DNA from: Polynucleobacter sp. MWH-Aus1W21
Lineage (GTDB): Bacteria > Pseudomonadota > Gammaproteobacteria > Burkholderiales > Burkholderiaceae
Reading direction: 5' to 3'
Length of the DNA: 64,000 bases
Assembly (NCBI RefSeq): GCF_018687275.1
Contig: NZ_CP061287.1
Coordinates: 682,001 to 746,000, forward strand
In this document: piece by piece, positions 5,850 to 14,217 of the stretch
Position numbering within the stretch: position 1 is the stretch's first letter
Layout: each line of letters opens with the position of its first letter
The notes under the pieces: model-generated
The model's database searches: none
Told to the model about the DNA's origin: nothing
Seen by the model: the letters and a program-made list of their open reading frames with translations, nothing else
Made by a program: the position numbers and the translations under genes

Positions 5850-7532
5850 ATGACAGCACTGGCATTGGCCCGTTCGTGGCGCCCCAAAACCTTCTCTGAA
5901 TTAGTTGGCCAAGACCATGTGGTTAAGGCATTAACCCATGCTTTGGATCAGGGTCGCCTGCACCATGCATGGCTCTTTACGGGTACCCGTGGGGTAGGCA
6001 AGACGACAATTGCCAGAATTATGGCCAAAGCTCTCAATTGCACGGGATCCGATGGTTCCGGCAAGATGACTTCAGAGCCATGCGGAAAATGCCCAGCTTG
6101 CATGGAAATCGATGCCGGTCGCTTTGTTGACTATATCGAGATGGATGCTGCAAGTAATCGTGGTGTTGACGATATTGCCTCTCTCCTAGAAAAAGCAGCT
6201 TATGCACCAAGTAATGGTCGCTATAAGGTTTACATGATTGACGAAGTGCACATGCTCACCAATCATGCCTTTAATGCCATGCTCAAAACTTTGGAAGAAC
6301 CTCCAGAGCACGTTAAATTTATTTTGGCTACAACCGATCCACAAAAGATCCCTGTAACTATTTTGTCACGCTGCTTGCAGTTCAATCTCAAGCAAATGCC
6401 AGTACCGCTCATCGTTGAGCATTTAGAAAAAGTACTCGCATCAGAAAAAGTCGAGTACGAAGTCAATGCCTTGCGTGTCTTGGCTAAAGCAGCCCAAGGC
6501 TCTATGCGTGATGCCTTGTCACTTACAGACCAAGCTATTGCTTATGCCGCCGGCAAAGTGACTGAAGAGTCTGTGCGCGGCATGCTCGGCACATTAGATG
6601 ATGCTTATCTCATTCGCATTCTCGATTGCTTAATTGCTAAAGATGGCGCAAGCCTTCTCTCTGTTGCAAATGAAATGGGCGAGCGCAGCATGTCTTTCTC
6701 ATTAGCATTGCAAGATCTCTCTAGCTTGTTGCAAAAGATTGCAGCAGCACAAGTTGTTCCAGAGTCTATATTGGATGATTGGCCAGAAGCAGGTGAGATT
6801 CGTCGTTTGGCTGGTCAACTCACCAAAGAAGAAGCGCAACTCTTCTATCAAATCACCATTACAAGTCGTCCAGATTTGTCGCTGGCACCGGATGAGCAAA
6901 CTGGCTTTGCCATGACACTCTTGCGTATGTTGGCATTTCGTCCGGGAAACAATAATGGTGGAGGCGGCGGCTCTACAGTACCCTCATCACCTTCGGCTCC
7001 ACCAGTAAGCTCTGCTCGCCCAACACCTGCTGCGCAATCATCCGCACCAGCGGCCAGAACGGCTGTTCCTGCGCCTGCAGCAAAACCTGCTTCTCCAGTA
7101 CCATCATCTGCTGCTTCAGCCCCGGTTGCTGCTGCAGGTAACTCAGCAGAACGTCCCGATTGGCATGCATTGATGCGTCAGCTGCCAGTTAAAGGCTTAG
7201 TGCAACAGTTGGCGTTTCAGACGGAGTTACAAGATTGGAATGATTCAGCGGCTGGAGTGCGTGCAACGATTGTGACGCCAATGCCCCAGCTGGCTTCCGA
7301 AGCTTCTGTTGGTCGTTTATGCGATGCACTGACTGCACACTTTGGTAAGCCGGTGAAGATCGTGATTGAAAAGGGTGAGGTAGAGGGAAAAACCGTAGCT
7401 AAGGTTGATGCCCAGATTCATCAAGAGAAAAGAATGAACGCTGAACAAATGATTGCTGCCGATCCCTTTATTCAGCAATTAGAAAAAGAGTTTGGTGCCA
7501 AAGTTGTTGGTGGCTCAGTAAAACCACTTTAA
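5850..7532 (+). CDS. dnaX: DNA polymerase III subunits gamma/tau
   Basis: The clamp-loader ATPase, 560 residues. Seen in order: the N-terminal LARSWRPKTFSELVGQ, Walker A GTRGVGKT (residues 45-52), the four-cysteine zinc module (C...CGKCPAC), Walker B-like MIDEVHML, the sensor region ILATTDPQKIPVTILSRC, a Pro/Ala-rich linker (about residues 375-430), and a C-terminal tau domain that should contact the polymerase alpha subunit. The protein loads the sliding clamp and ties the replicative polymerases together. No A-rich slippery site is seen where a gamma-producing frameshift would be expected. It leads the dnaX-ybaB-recR group. Confidence 0.97.
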   Translation: MTALALARSWRPKTFSELVGQDHVVKALTHALDQGRLHHAWLFTGTRGVGKTTIARIMAKALNCTGSDGSGKMTSEPCGKCPACMEIDAGRFVDYIEMDAASNRGVDDIASLLEKAAYAPSNGRYKVYMIDEVHMLTNHAFNAMLKTLEEPPEHVKFILATTDPQKIPVTILSRCLQFNLKQMPVPLIVEHLEKVLASEKVEYEVNALRVLAKAAQGSMRDALSLTDQAIAYAAGKVTEESVRGMLGTLDDAYLIRILDCLIAKDGASLLSVANEMGERSMSFSLALQDLSSLLQKIAAAQVVPESILDDWPEAGEIRRLAGQLTKEEAQLFYQITITSRPDLSLAPDEQTGFAMTLLRMLAFRPGNNNGGGGGSTVPSSPSAPPVSSARPTPAAQSSAPAARTAVPAPAAKPASPVPSSAASAPVAAAGNSAERPDWHALMRQLPVKGLVQQLAFQTELQDWNDSAAGVRATIVTPMPQLASEASVGRLCDALTAHFGKPVKIVIEKGEVEGKTVAKVDAQIHQEKRMNAEQMIAADPFIQQLEKEFGAKVVGGSVKPL

Positions 7533-7599
7533 TTTGATCACTCAATACAAGCTCTTTAATTTAAATATCAATATTCAAAAGCACTAAGGAAATAAAGCG

Positions 7600-7923
7600 A
7601 TGATGAAAGGTGGACTTGCTGGCCTCATGAAACAGGCTCAGCAGATGCAAGAGAAGATGAAAACTGCGCAAGCTGAATTGACTGCGTTGGAAGTGACTGG
7701 CCAAGCGGCTGGTGGCTTGGTTAAAGTAACGATCTCTGGCAAATACGAACTTAAGCGTGTGCAAATTGATCCAGGCGCAATGGATGATCGCGAGATGTTG
7801 GAAGACCTCATCGTGACTGCCTATACAGAAGCATTTAAGCAAGTAGAAGCCGCTAGCGCGCAGATGATGTCTGGCGCCACTGCCGGTATGCCAATGCCTC
7901 CTGGCTTCAAGTTGCCGTTCTAA
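7600..7923 (+). CDS. YbaB/EbfC nucleoid-associated protein
   Basis: A 107-residue DNA-binding protein of the YbaB/EbfC family. It opens MMKGGLAGLMKQAQQMQEKM, and the core ELTALEVTGQAAGGLVKVTISGKYELKRVQIDP is the family signature, followed by a helix and a Met/Pro-rich tail. It forms dimers that bind and bend DNA. Its location between dnaX and recR is conserved in bacteria, and a link to recombination is suspected from this. The gap to dnaX is 67 bases and to recR 24 bases. Confidence 0.95.
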   Translation: MMKGGLAGLMKQAQQMQEKMKTAQAELTALEVTGQAAGGLVKVTISGKYELKRVQIDPGAMDDREMLEDLIVTAYTEAFKQVEAASAQMMSGATAGMPMPPGFKLPF

Positions 7924-7947
7924 CTTCATTATTTAGTTGAATTCTGA

Positions 7948-8562
7948 ATGGCACGTATAGAGGCACCTCAAGACGCACTCGGTCGATTGATCGAGGCTTT
8001 GCGCGTGCTTCCTGGAGTAGGCCCTAAGTCTGCCCAGCGCATGGCGTTCTACCTACTGCAGCATGATCGCAATGGCGCTGCTGTACTAGCTCAGTCATTA
8101 GGCGAAGCGGTTGAAACGGTAGGGCACTGCGCTCGTTGCAATACATTTTCGGAAACACAGATTTGCAGCACTTGCTCTGATGAGCGTCGCGATCCATCAC
8201 TTCTGTGTATTGTGGAAACACCAGCTGACCAAGTCATGGTGGAGCAGACTCTCAGCTTCAAAGGCAATTACTTTGTATTGATGGGACGCCTTTCACCGCT
8301 GGATGGCATGGGCCCAAATGAAATCGGCTTTGATCGCCTACTCAATCGTATTGAGACTCCTGATACCGGTGTTCCAATTCGGGAAGTAGTCTTGGCCACC
8401 AACTTCACCAGTGAGGGCGAAGCAACTGCCCATTACATTGGCGAGGTCCTTAAATCCAAAGGCATTAAGGTGACTCGCATTGCGCGCGGCATTCCGGTGG
8501 GCGGTGAACTCGAGTATGTTGATGCTGGCACTTTAGCTAGAGCCTTGATGGATCGTCGTTGA
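7948..8562 (+). CDS. recR: Recombination mediator RecR
   Basis: A 204-residue RecR. Features in order: a helix-hairpin-helix (LRVLPGVGPKSAQRMAFYLL), a C4 zinc finger (CARCNTFSETQICSTCSDERR), a Toprim domain starting LCIVETPADQVMVEQ, and the C-terminal RIARGIPVGGELEYVDAGTLARAL. With RecF or RecO it forms a clamp that loads RecA onto SSB-coated DNA at gaps and stalled forks. It is followed without any spacer by a ParD-like antitoxin gene, which must be co-transcribed with it. Confidence 0.97.
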   Translation: MARIEAPQDALGRLIEALRVLPGVGPKSAQRMAFYLLQHDRNGAAVLAQSLGEAVETVGHCARCNTFSETQICSTCSDERRDPSLLCIVETPADQVMVEQTLSFKGNYFVLMGRLSPLDGMGPNEIGFDRLLNRIETPDTGVPIREVVLATNFTSEGEATAHYIGEVLKSKGIKVTRIARGIPVGGELEYVDAGTLARALMDRR

Positions 8563-8781
8563 ATGTCGATCAAAGTTCAATTATCAGCATCATTAGTCCA
8601 TGATGCTAAATCTGCTTCTGAGATTTCAGGCAGAAGTATTCCAGAGCAGATTGAGCATTGGGCTCGTTTAGGTAAGGTTGCGGTAGAAAATACTGATCTT
8701 CCAATTGATATGCTCCAAGATATGTTTGTCAGCATTGAGGAGGTAAAAGCCGGCAATCTCAATCCATATAATTTCGGATGA
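8563..8781 (+). CDS. ParD-like antitoxin whose partner toxin is destroyed
   Basis: A 72-residue protein of the ParD-like family found with ParE-type toxins: MSIKVQLSASLVHDAKSASE, ISGRSIPEQIEHWARLGKVA, and the terminal LNPYNFG. The N-terminal stretch is a ribbon-helix-helix-like DNA-binding region, and the tail would wrap the toxin. Its ATG directly follows the recR stop codon. The toxin gene should start in the ATGA overlap at 8778, but only remnants are left, so this is an orphan antitoxin that may persist as a regulator or be decaying. Confidence 0.75.
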   Translation: MSIKVQLSASLVHDAKSASEISGRSIPEQIEHWARLGKVAVENTDLPIDMLQDMFVSIEEVKAGNLNPYNFG

Positions 8782-8917
8782 TCGTATCTACAACACCTTG
8801 ATTCGATAGGGTCATTAATAAAATAACAACGGACTAAATAATACCCTCGATGGTGCTCAGCTAGTGTTAATGGCTTATGGAGTTCATGAAAACTTCTATC
8901 GTGATTTAAAGCGCTGA
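8778..8917 (+). pseudogene. Remnant of a ParE/RelE-type toxin gene
   Basis: The normal toxin start is present: ATG at 8778 overlapping the antitoxin stop as ATGA and encoding MIVSTTP, a usual beginning for these toxins, then a TGA at once. Further on, in another frame and ending with TGA at 8915-8917, is an intact toxin C-terminus: AQLVLMAYGVHENFYRDLKR. The whole locus is only 140 bases, about half of what a toxin of roughly 90 residues needs, and 140 is not a multiple of three. So an internal deletion with loss of frame has removed the middle. This is read directly from the sequence; the family assignment comes from the conserved HENFYRDLKR end. Confidence 0.75.
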
Positions 8918-8938
8918 GCATCACCGAAAATCGCAATT

Positions 8939-8967
8939 AAAGGGGCATTTGAGCCCCTTTTTTATTT
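8939..8967 (+). terminator. Rho-independent terminator after the recR/antitoxin operon
   Basis: AAAGGGGC pairs with GCCCCTTT around a 6-base loop, then TTTATTT follows. It closes the dnaX-ybaB-recR-antitoxin unit and lies immediately before the dinJ promoter. Confidence 0.85.
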
Positions 8968-8984
8968 CCCATTTTCTGGTAAAA

Positions 8985-9012
8985 TGTAGTTACATTGAGA
9001 CTACAATATAAT
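8985..9012 (+). promoter_or_regulatory. Probable dinJ-yafQ promoter with inverted-repeat operator
   Basis: A TATAAT -10 box lies at 9007-9012, 26 bases before the dinJ start. Directly upstream, TGTAGT (8985-8990) and ACTACA (9000-9005) form an inverted repeat with a 9-base spacer that covers the -35 region, the expected place for autorepression by the DinJ/YafQ complex. The operator role is inferred. Confidence 0.6.
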
Positions 9013-9037
9013 TCAATGCTTTTAGTGGGAGACTCGC

Positions 9038-9304
9038 ATGACTATTGCAGATACATATGTACGCGCCAGAATAGATATGGCAACCAAAAATCGCGCTTCT
9101 GACGCACTTGAGGCAATGGGTTTATCCATTTCAGACGCTATTCGTATGCTGATGTTGCGAATAGCAGATGAAAAGCAGTTGCCTTTTTCAGTGAAGGTTC
9201 CTAACGCCAAAACAAAAAAGGCCATAGCAGAGCTTGAGGCGGGCAAAGGCAAGCGGTTTAAAACCAGCAAGGATTTGATGGCGGATCTGCATGCGGGAGA
9301 TTGA
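9038..9304 (+). CDS. dinJ: RelB/DinJ-family antitoxin
   Basis: An 88-residue antitoxin. The N-terminal ribbon-helix-helix region (YVRARIDMATKNRASDALEAMGLSISDAIRMLMLRI) matches the RelB/DinJ family. The basic, flexible C-terminal half (NAKTKKAIAELEAGKGKRFKT) would wrap the toxin. GGGAG precedes the ATG. It overlaps the toxin gene by 14 bases. DinJ neutralises YafQ and represses its own promoter at the inverted repeat just upstream. Confidence 0.9.
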   Translation: MTIADTYVRARIDMATKNRASDALEAMGLSISDAIRMLMLRIADEKQLPFSVKVPNAKTKKAIAELEAGKGKRFKTSKDLMADLHAGD

Positions 9305-9575
9305 GAGATCTTCAGTATTTAAAAGAGACTTTAAGCGAATATATTCAAACCCTCGGCATAAGAAGGACATTGAAGAGCTTCTGTTGGTGACGATAGATTT
9401 ATTGGTATTGGATCGGGTCTTACCGTTCAAATTGAGAGATCACGATCTGATTGGTCGGTGGCGAGGGCATCGTGAGTGCCATATCAAGCCGGATGTTCTG
9501 CTAATTTATAAAAAGCCCGATCCTCAACTATTGCACCTTGCGCGACTAGGTAGTCATAGTGATTTATTTGGATAA
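9291..9575 (+). CDS. yafQ: YafQ-type mRNA interferase toxin
   Basis: A 94-residue RelE-superfamily endoribonuclease. The YafQ pattern is present: RSSVFKRDFKRI at the N-terminus, then LPFKLRDHDLIGRWRGHRECHIKPDVLLIYK and the terminal ARLGSHSDLF. The catalytic-type residues are the His of RDHDL, the His and Asp of CHIKPD, and the His of GSHSDLF. YafQ cuts mRNA in the ribosomal A site. All key residues are present, so the module looks active. No terminator is evident in the 209-base spacer that follows, where I see no gene. Confidence 0.92.
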   Translation: MREIERSSVFKRDFKRIYSNPRHKKDIEELLLVTIDLLVLDRVLPFKLRDHDLIGRWRGHRECHIKPDVLLIYKKPDPQLLHLARLGSHSDLFG

Positions 9576-9784
9576 GTTGTTTTCCGGGTACAGACATAAC
9601 CTTGTTTCGCGGTGAATCTCCCCGATATGTCATCTCCAGGACATAAAGACTAGGTAAATTGCCTCTTTTTGGGGATAATTTGGTCTGCGCCACCCTTGTG
9701 CTTCAATCCCAAGCTGTGTTTGCCTCGTTTTCCCATCGGCATGTTGTTAGTTCATTGCACTAGTGACCCAATTAGAAATTGTGA

Positions 9785-11200
9785 ATGACCCGCAAGATTT
9801 ATCTACTCCTCCTGCTAAGCATAATTTGCACGTTTTTCGGAGCAACTGCATTTGCGCAGAAGGCGGGATCAGGCTCGGATCAAATAGCGAGTTTTGCAGC
9901 CCCAATTGACGACTTGCCAACAGAGGGCGCTATCTTTGGTTTGCCAGTAAACGTTCACGGCCAAACTACCTATATTAATCAGCGCTACAACAACTTTACC
10001 TCTAGCTACTCTGGGGAAAATAGTCTTTCTTCATCGAAGTCGATGAGTTATACCTGGTCAGGCACTTTGTTTTTTGGTGCACGCTTAGCCCCAAATACAG
10101 ATATCTATTTCAATCCAGAGGTGGTATCTGGCGTGCCATTTTCTGATTTAGTTGGTCTTGGCGGATTTTCTAACGGTGAGGCGACAAAAGCAGCTGGGCT
10201 TAATGCAAAGTTTTATTCTGCTCGCGCATTTCTGCGTCAAACTATTAATCAAGAGGGCGATAAAGTTGTTCTCGAAAACGAAGCTAATCAAATCACACAA
10301 ACTGTTAGCAGTAATCGTGTAGTAGTCACTGCCGGACAGTTTTCTACTTTAGATATTTTTGACGATAGTCGCTACGCTAAAGACCCTCGTATTCAGTTCA
10401 TGAACTGGGGCAATATGACCTATCTAGCCTATGACTACGCAGCCGACGCACGTGGCTACAGTACTGGCTTAGCGGGCGAATGGTACCTCAGTAATTGGGT
10501 TATGAGAGCTTCTCGTATGCTGGCTCCAAAGTCCCCTAATGGCCGCGATCTCAATTGGCAGATATTCAATACCTATGGCGATCAAATTGAAGTAGAGCGT
10601 CAACATAATATTGCCGACTTGCCAGGCAAGGTTTCGGTACTGGCTTATCGCAACAAAATGATCTTGGCTCGTTTTCAGGATGCAACAAATTATGTGATTG
10701 CCAATAATGCGCAAGGTACGCAAGCCATTAATAATGTACGCAATAACTACCAATACAAAACTGGTATTGGTATTCATGGTGAACAAGCTTTAACTAAAGA
10801 TTTGGGTATCTATGGTCGCGCCTTTACTTCTGATGGTCACACAGAAACAATGTCTTTTACTGAAGCAGACAATTCAATATCAGTAGGTTTGGGTATGAAT
10901 GGCACAAGCTGGAGTCGCCCAAAAGACAGTGTTGGTATTTCGATGATGCAAAACGGTCTGTCTAGTTTGAGAAGGGGTTACTTGCAGGCAGGTGGTGTGT
11001 CCTACTTCATTGGCGACTATGCTGGTCCAGGTCAGACAATTTCTTATCGTCCAGAGCGCATTGGCGAGGTGTATTACAACGCCACCGTGATTAAGAATGT
11101 CTTGGCCGGTTTGAACTTTCAGCACATTACTAATCCCGCCTATAACGCTGCTCGTGGGCCTGTGAATATCCTGTCTTTTAGGATTCATGCTGAGTTTTAA
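9785..11200 (+). CDS. OprB-like carbohydrate-selective porin
   Basis: A 471-residue outer-membrane protein. A signal peptide ends near AFA-QKAG (residue 24). The rest has alternating hydrophobic and polar strands ending in an aromatic residue (ILSFRIHAEF), as needed for beta-barrel insertion by the Bam machinery. FNPEVVSGVPFSDLVGLGGFSNGE and GQFSTLDIFDDSRYAKDPRIQFMNW are typical of the OprB carbohydrate porin family. It would admit sugars or other small solutes; specificity cannot be read. No transporter or regulator gene accompanies it, and the efflux operon follows after 185 bases. Confidence 0.75.
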   Translation: MTRKIYLLLLLSIICTFFGATAFAQKAGSGSDQIASFAAPIDDLPTEGAIFGLPVNVHGQTTYINQRYNNFTSSYSGENSLSSSKSMSYTWSGTLFFGARLAPNTDIYFNPEVVSGVPFSDLVGLGGFSNGEATKAAGLNAKFYSARAFLRQTINQEGDKVVLENEANQITQTVSSNRVVVTAGQFSTLDIFDDSRYAKDPRIQFMNWGNMTYLAYDYAADARGYSTGLAGEWYLSNWVMRASRMLAPKSPNGRDLNWQIFNTYGDQIEVERQHNIADLPGKVSVLAYRNKMILARFQDATNYVIANNAQGTQAINNVRNNYQYKTGIGIHGEQALTKDLGIYGRAFTSDGHTETMSFTEADNSISVGLGMNGTSWSRPKDSVGISMMQNGLSSLRRGYLQAGGVSYFIGDYAGPGQTISYRPERIGEVYYNATVIKNVLAGLNFQHITNPAYNAARGPVNILSFRIHAEF

Positions 11201-11385
11201 GCATTTTACTGACTTTAGTGATAATTTTTATTTTTAAAATCAATAAGATAGAGATTCTAAATAATTCGACTTTTGGCCTTTGTCCCCTATAATCCTAAAA
11301 ACCCCCTGAATCAGGCTTAGATTTGATCTAAATCTGTATCTAGGGCTATAAAAACAGCATTTAATTGATTTAGAGGCAGTGGCAT

Positions 11386-12936
11386 TTGTTGATTCTCGGT
11401 AAACATACAACTGGCGTAGCTAATCCGCTCAAAAACAAGATTCCGTTTGCGGCAATGGCTTGTGTTGTTTACGTTTCCGTCTCTCCGTTTTTAGCCTCTG
11501 CTCAGTCATCAATGAGTGATGTGCCAGCAAGCGTTAGTGTTCAATCTGGTGATGCCTCATTGACTACGCCACCATCGATTGGTGCTCAACTGGGTGCACA
11601 GGAGCAAAAGGCGGGCACAAACTCTAAGGCAACAGAATTATTTGCTCCAGTAACAAAAGCAAATACTCCAAAGATTTATACAAGGCCAATTTCATCGGGT
11701 CCAACAGAGATGGATTTGCGTCAGCTATGGAATGAGCTCAAGGTTAATAACCCACAGCTATCTTCATTGCGTGAATCATATTTGTCTGCCAAAGCAACTG
11801 TTCCTCAGATTAATGCGCCGGCTAATCCACAGGTGGGATTAGTCTGGTCCGGCATGCCGGTGAATTCTCCATTTGCATTGGGTGGGGCAAATGCGCCATC
11901 GCAGCAATACCCTGGCGGCATTAGTAGCAATAACGCTATTTCAGTAGCGCAACCTTTTCAGTTTCCAGGCAAGAAGAGTCTGGCTGCAGATATTGCCGAT
12001 ACGAATGCTGAGGCTTTGCTGGCCAGCTCTGAGTCAACCTATTTGCAATTGGGCGCCCAGCTTTCAACTTTGTACTACAGCGCCTTGTCTTCACAAAAGC
12101 AATTAGCAGTTCTAAGGGAATCTGTCATTCGTTTAGAAATGATCAAGAATGTAGCAAAAGCACGCTATACCAACAACGCTGCAGCATATGTTGAATATTT
12201 AAATGCCCAAGTGGCGCAGAGTGCCGCTCAAGCAGATCAATTCAATCTGGAGCGTCAGCTCAATGTGGCTTTGCACAATATCAATACTTTGGTTGGTCGC
12301 CACTCTCGAGAAAAATTGGTATTACGCGGCGATGTCCGTCGTGCCATGAGTGGCGTTCCAACCTTAATTGAACTGGAAGACTACGCAGAAAATAGTCATC
12401 CATCTTTGAAGAGTTCAGCCCTTCAATTGGATGCAGCTCGTAAAGGTGTGGATTTGGCAAAGAAAGCCTACCTACCAGACTTCCAAGTAATTGGCTCATC
12501 CTATACGCCACGTGGACCATTCTCCGCAAATAATGGCGCGATGTTTTATCAGTTTGAGTTAGATCTGATTATTCCCTTGTACTTCTTTACTAAAGAGAGG
12601 TACGGAATAGAGCAGGCGCAGCGCAATCAAGCAGCTGCAGAAGCGGGCAATCTCTCTAACCGCCAGCAAATCGTATTAGCCGTTAACACTGCCTATGCTG
12701 CTTACGAGCAAGCCAAGAATCAAGCCCAGTTTTTGAAAGATCGCCAAGTCCCTCAAGCAGATGCGGCTTATAAGGTTGGCTTAACTCAGTACTCAAATAA
12801 TGGCCAAGGCTTTAATGATTTATTGACTGCACAAACGCAGTTACGTAATTTAGAGATTGCTTTGGCTCAGTCCGAGGCGAATCTACTGCAAGCGCAAGCG
12901 GTTTTAATGGTTTCAGCGGGTAAAGAACCCTTTTAA
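11386..12936 (+). CDS. TolC-family outer-membrane channel of a heavy-metal RND efflux system
   Basis: A 516-residue outer-membrane efflux protein of the CusC/CzcC kind, starting at TTG 11386 with AGAGG upstream. A hydrophobic export segment ends near SAQS (about residue 41). A long polar linker is followed by the repeated alpha-barrel/beta-barrel pattern (LWNELKVNNPQLSSLRESYLSA, FPGKKSLAADIADTNAEALL, then a second repeat from about residue 320). There is no lipobox cysteine, so it is not a lipoprotein like CusC itself. It is the first gene of a channel-adaptor-pump operon; the adaptor start is nine bases downstream. Confidence 0.85.
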   Translation: MLILGKHTTGVANPLKNKIPFAAMACVVYVSVSPFLASAQSSMSDVPASVSVQSGDASLTTPPSIGAQLGAQEQKAGTNSKATELFAPVTKANTPKIYTRPISSGPTEMDLRQLWNELKVNNPQLSSLRESYLSAKATVPQINAPANPQVGLVWSGMPVNSPFALGGANAPSQQYPGGISSNNAISVAQPFQFPGKKSLAADIADTNAEALLASSESTYLQLGAQLSTLYYSALSSQKQLAVLRESVIRLEMIKNVAKARYTNNAAAYVEYLNAQVAQSAAQADQFNLERQLNVALHNINTLVGRHSREKLVLRGDVRRAMSGVPTLIELEDYAENSHPSLKSSALQLDAARKGVDLAKKAYLPDFQVIGSSYTPRGPFSANNGAMFYQFELDLIIPLYFFTKERYGIEQAQRNQAAAEAGNLSNRQQIVLAVNTAYAAYEQAKNQAQFLKDRQVPQADAAYKVGLTQYSNNGQGFNDLLTAQTQLRNLEIALAQSEANLLQAQAVLMVSAGKEPF

Positions 12937-12945
12937 GGAGTAGTT

Positions 12946-14217
12946 TTGAAAGACAAAATTCTTTCGTTTCTAAAACAAATTTCAGATAAGCTGAAGCCGC
13001 ATTTGCAGAAGGGCACGCATCATGGTTCGCGCCATATCAAAGTAGCTGCTGCAGGTTTGGCTGGTCTGTATTGGAATCTATCGCCGCAAAATCGTTATCG
13101 CGTTCGTCTTGCGGCCTTCGCTTTTGCCATTCTTTCTTTGGGTATCGTATTAGGTCGCGCGACCAATGTGAACCGCACCGTGAAAATTGAGGCTTCCGAC
13201 AAAGCGCTTAAAGTAGAAAAAACGGGTGTGCTTGAATTGAAGTTACCTGGCATTCAGTTAAACCCAGAGATTTATGTATTTCAAACTGCTGAAAAAGTAC
13301 AGGTGCCGGTTAACATCAAAGTGCCAGGACGTCTAGCGTTTAATGCAGAAAAATCTAAGGTGCTATCAGCACGCGCACCCGGTCGTGTAGAGCGTATTTA
13401 TGCTTTCGACGGCGCCCAAGTAGAGATTGGCTCCCCAATTGTCGAGATGTACAGCCCAGAATTTTTGTCTGCGCAGCAAGAGTATTTGTTATCCTCCAAG
13501 ACGGCCAAGGTGCTTGAGGCAAATAAAACCATGAGCGATTTGTTGGGTGATGCACGCATTACTCAGCAAGCTGCCGCAAATCGCATGAGAAATCTGGGCG
13601 CTGGCGATGGCGATATCAAGAGCATCGAAACTACCGGCAAGACAAGCAATAATTTAATCATGCGTTCTCCTTTAAAAGGGGTTGTTGTGAAGCGTAATGT
13701 CGAGCCAGGCTCTGCTGTGAGCTCTGGTGATGTCATTGCTACTCTAGCTGACCCTAAGCAACTCTGGTTCTTGGGTAATGTCTTCGAACAAGATTTTCGC
13801 TTGATTAAGCAAGGTCAAAAGATGATCTTGCGACTTGAGGCTTATCCAGAAAAAGAATTCATTGCATACGCTAACTACATTGCACCAACTGTGGACCCAC
13901 AAACGCGCGCTTTATTGATTCGTGCGGATGTTGAAAATACTGATGATCTCCTGCGCCCTGATATGTATGCCTCAGCATCATTGACCACGGGTACAGCGGA
14001 TGCTGTAGTGGTTCCACAATCAGCTATTGTGAGAATTCGTGAAAACCGATACGCTATTGTTAAAGTTGGCCCAGATACATTCCGTCGCATCCCTGTTAAA
14101 GGCTATGACCTTAATAGCAAGAGCTTTGCAATTACTGAAGGCATTGAGCAGGGTTGGCAGATATTGGCCGAAGGCGCAGTTTTATTAAACGATCGTTTTG
14201 CAAAGCAGGAGGACTAA
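12946..14217 (+). CDS. Periplasmic adaptor (membrane fusion) protein of the RND efflux system
   Basis: A 423-residue adaptor of the CusB/CzcB kind, starting at TTG 12946 with AAGGAG ten bases upstream. A basic N-terminus leads to one membrane anchor (residues 46-68, VRLAAFAFAILSLGIVLG). Then come the lipoyl/barrel-sandwich halves (RAPGRVERIYAFDGAQVEIGSPI and MRSPLKGVVVKRNVEPGSAVSSGD), an alpha hairpin between them, and a beta-barrel end (LRPDMYASASLT). It links the inner-membrane pump to the TolC-type channel. The methionine cluster that binds copper in CusB is not seen at the N-terminus. Confidence 0.9.
   Translation: MKDKILSFLKQISDKLKPHLQKGTHHGSRHIKVAAAGLAGLYWNLSPQNRYRVRLAAFAFAILSLGIVLGRATNVNRTVKIEASDKALKVEKTGVLELKLPGIQLNPEIYVFQTAEKVQVPVNIKVPGRLAFNAEKSKVLSARAPGRVERIYAFDGAQVEIGSPIVEMYSPEFLSAQQEYLLSSKTAKVLEANKTMSDLLGDARITQQAAANRMRNLGAGDGDIKSIETTGKTSNNLIMRSPLKGVVVKRNVEPGSAVSSGDVIATLADPKQLWFLGNVFEQDFRLIKQGQKMILRLEAYPEKEFIAYANYIAPTVDPQTRALLIRADVENTDDLLRPDMYASASLTTGTADAVVVPQSAIVRIRENRYAIVKVGPDTFRRIPVKGYDLNSKSFAITEGIEQGWQILAEGAVLLNDRFAKQED

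Noticed and set aside
5850..7532. Programmed frameshift producing a gamma form of DnaX
   Set aside because: No A-AAA-AAG type slippery heptamer with a downstream stem is seen in the linker region; the short A run near the gene end is misplaced.
8577..8936. Minus-strand ORF opposite the antitoxin and toxin remnant
   Set aside because: No recognisable features; the plus strand has a clear antitoxin and toxin ends.
9484..9693. Minus-strand 69-codon ORF at the end of yafQ
   Set aside because: Overlaps the conserved C-terminus of YafQ and shows no start signals.
9576..9784. Possible RNA or peptide in the yafQ-porin spacer
   Set aside because: No hairpin series, terminator or ORF stands out; probably the porin promoter region.
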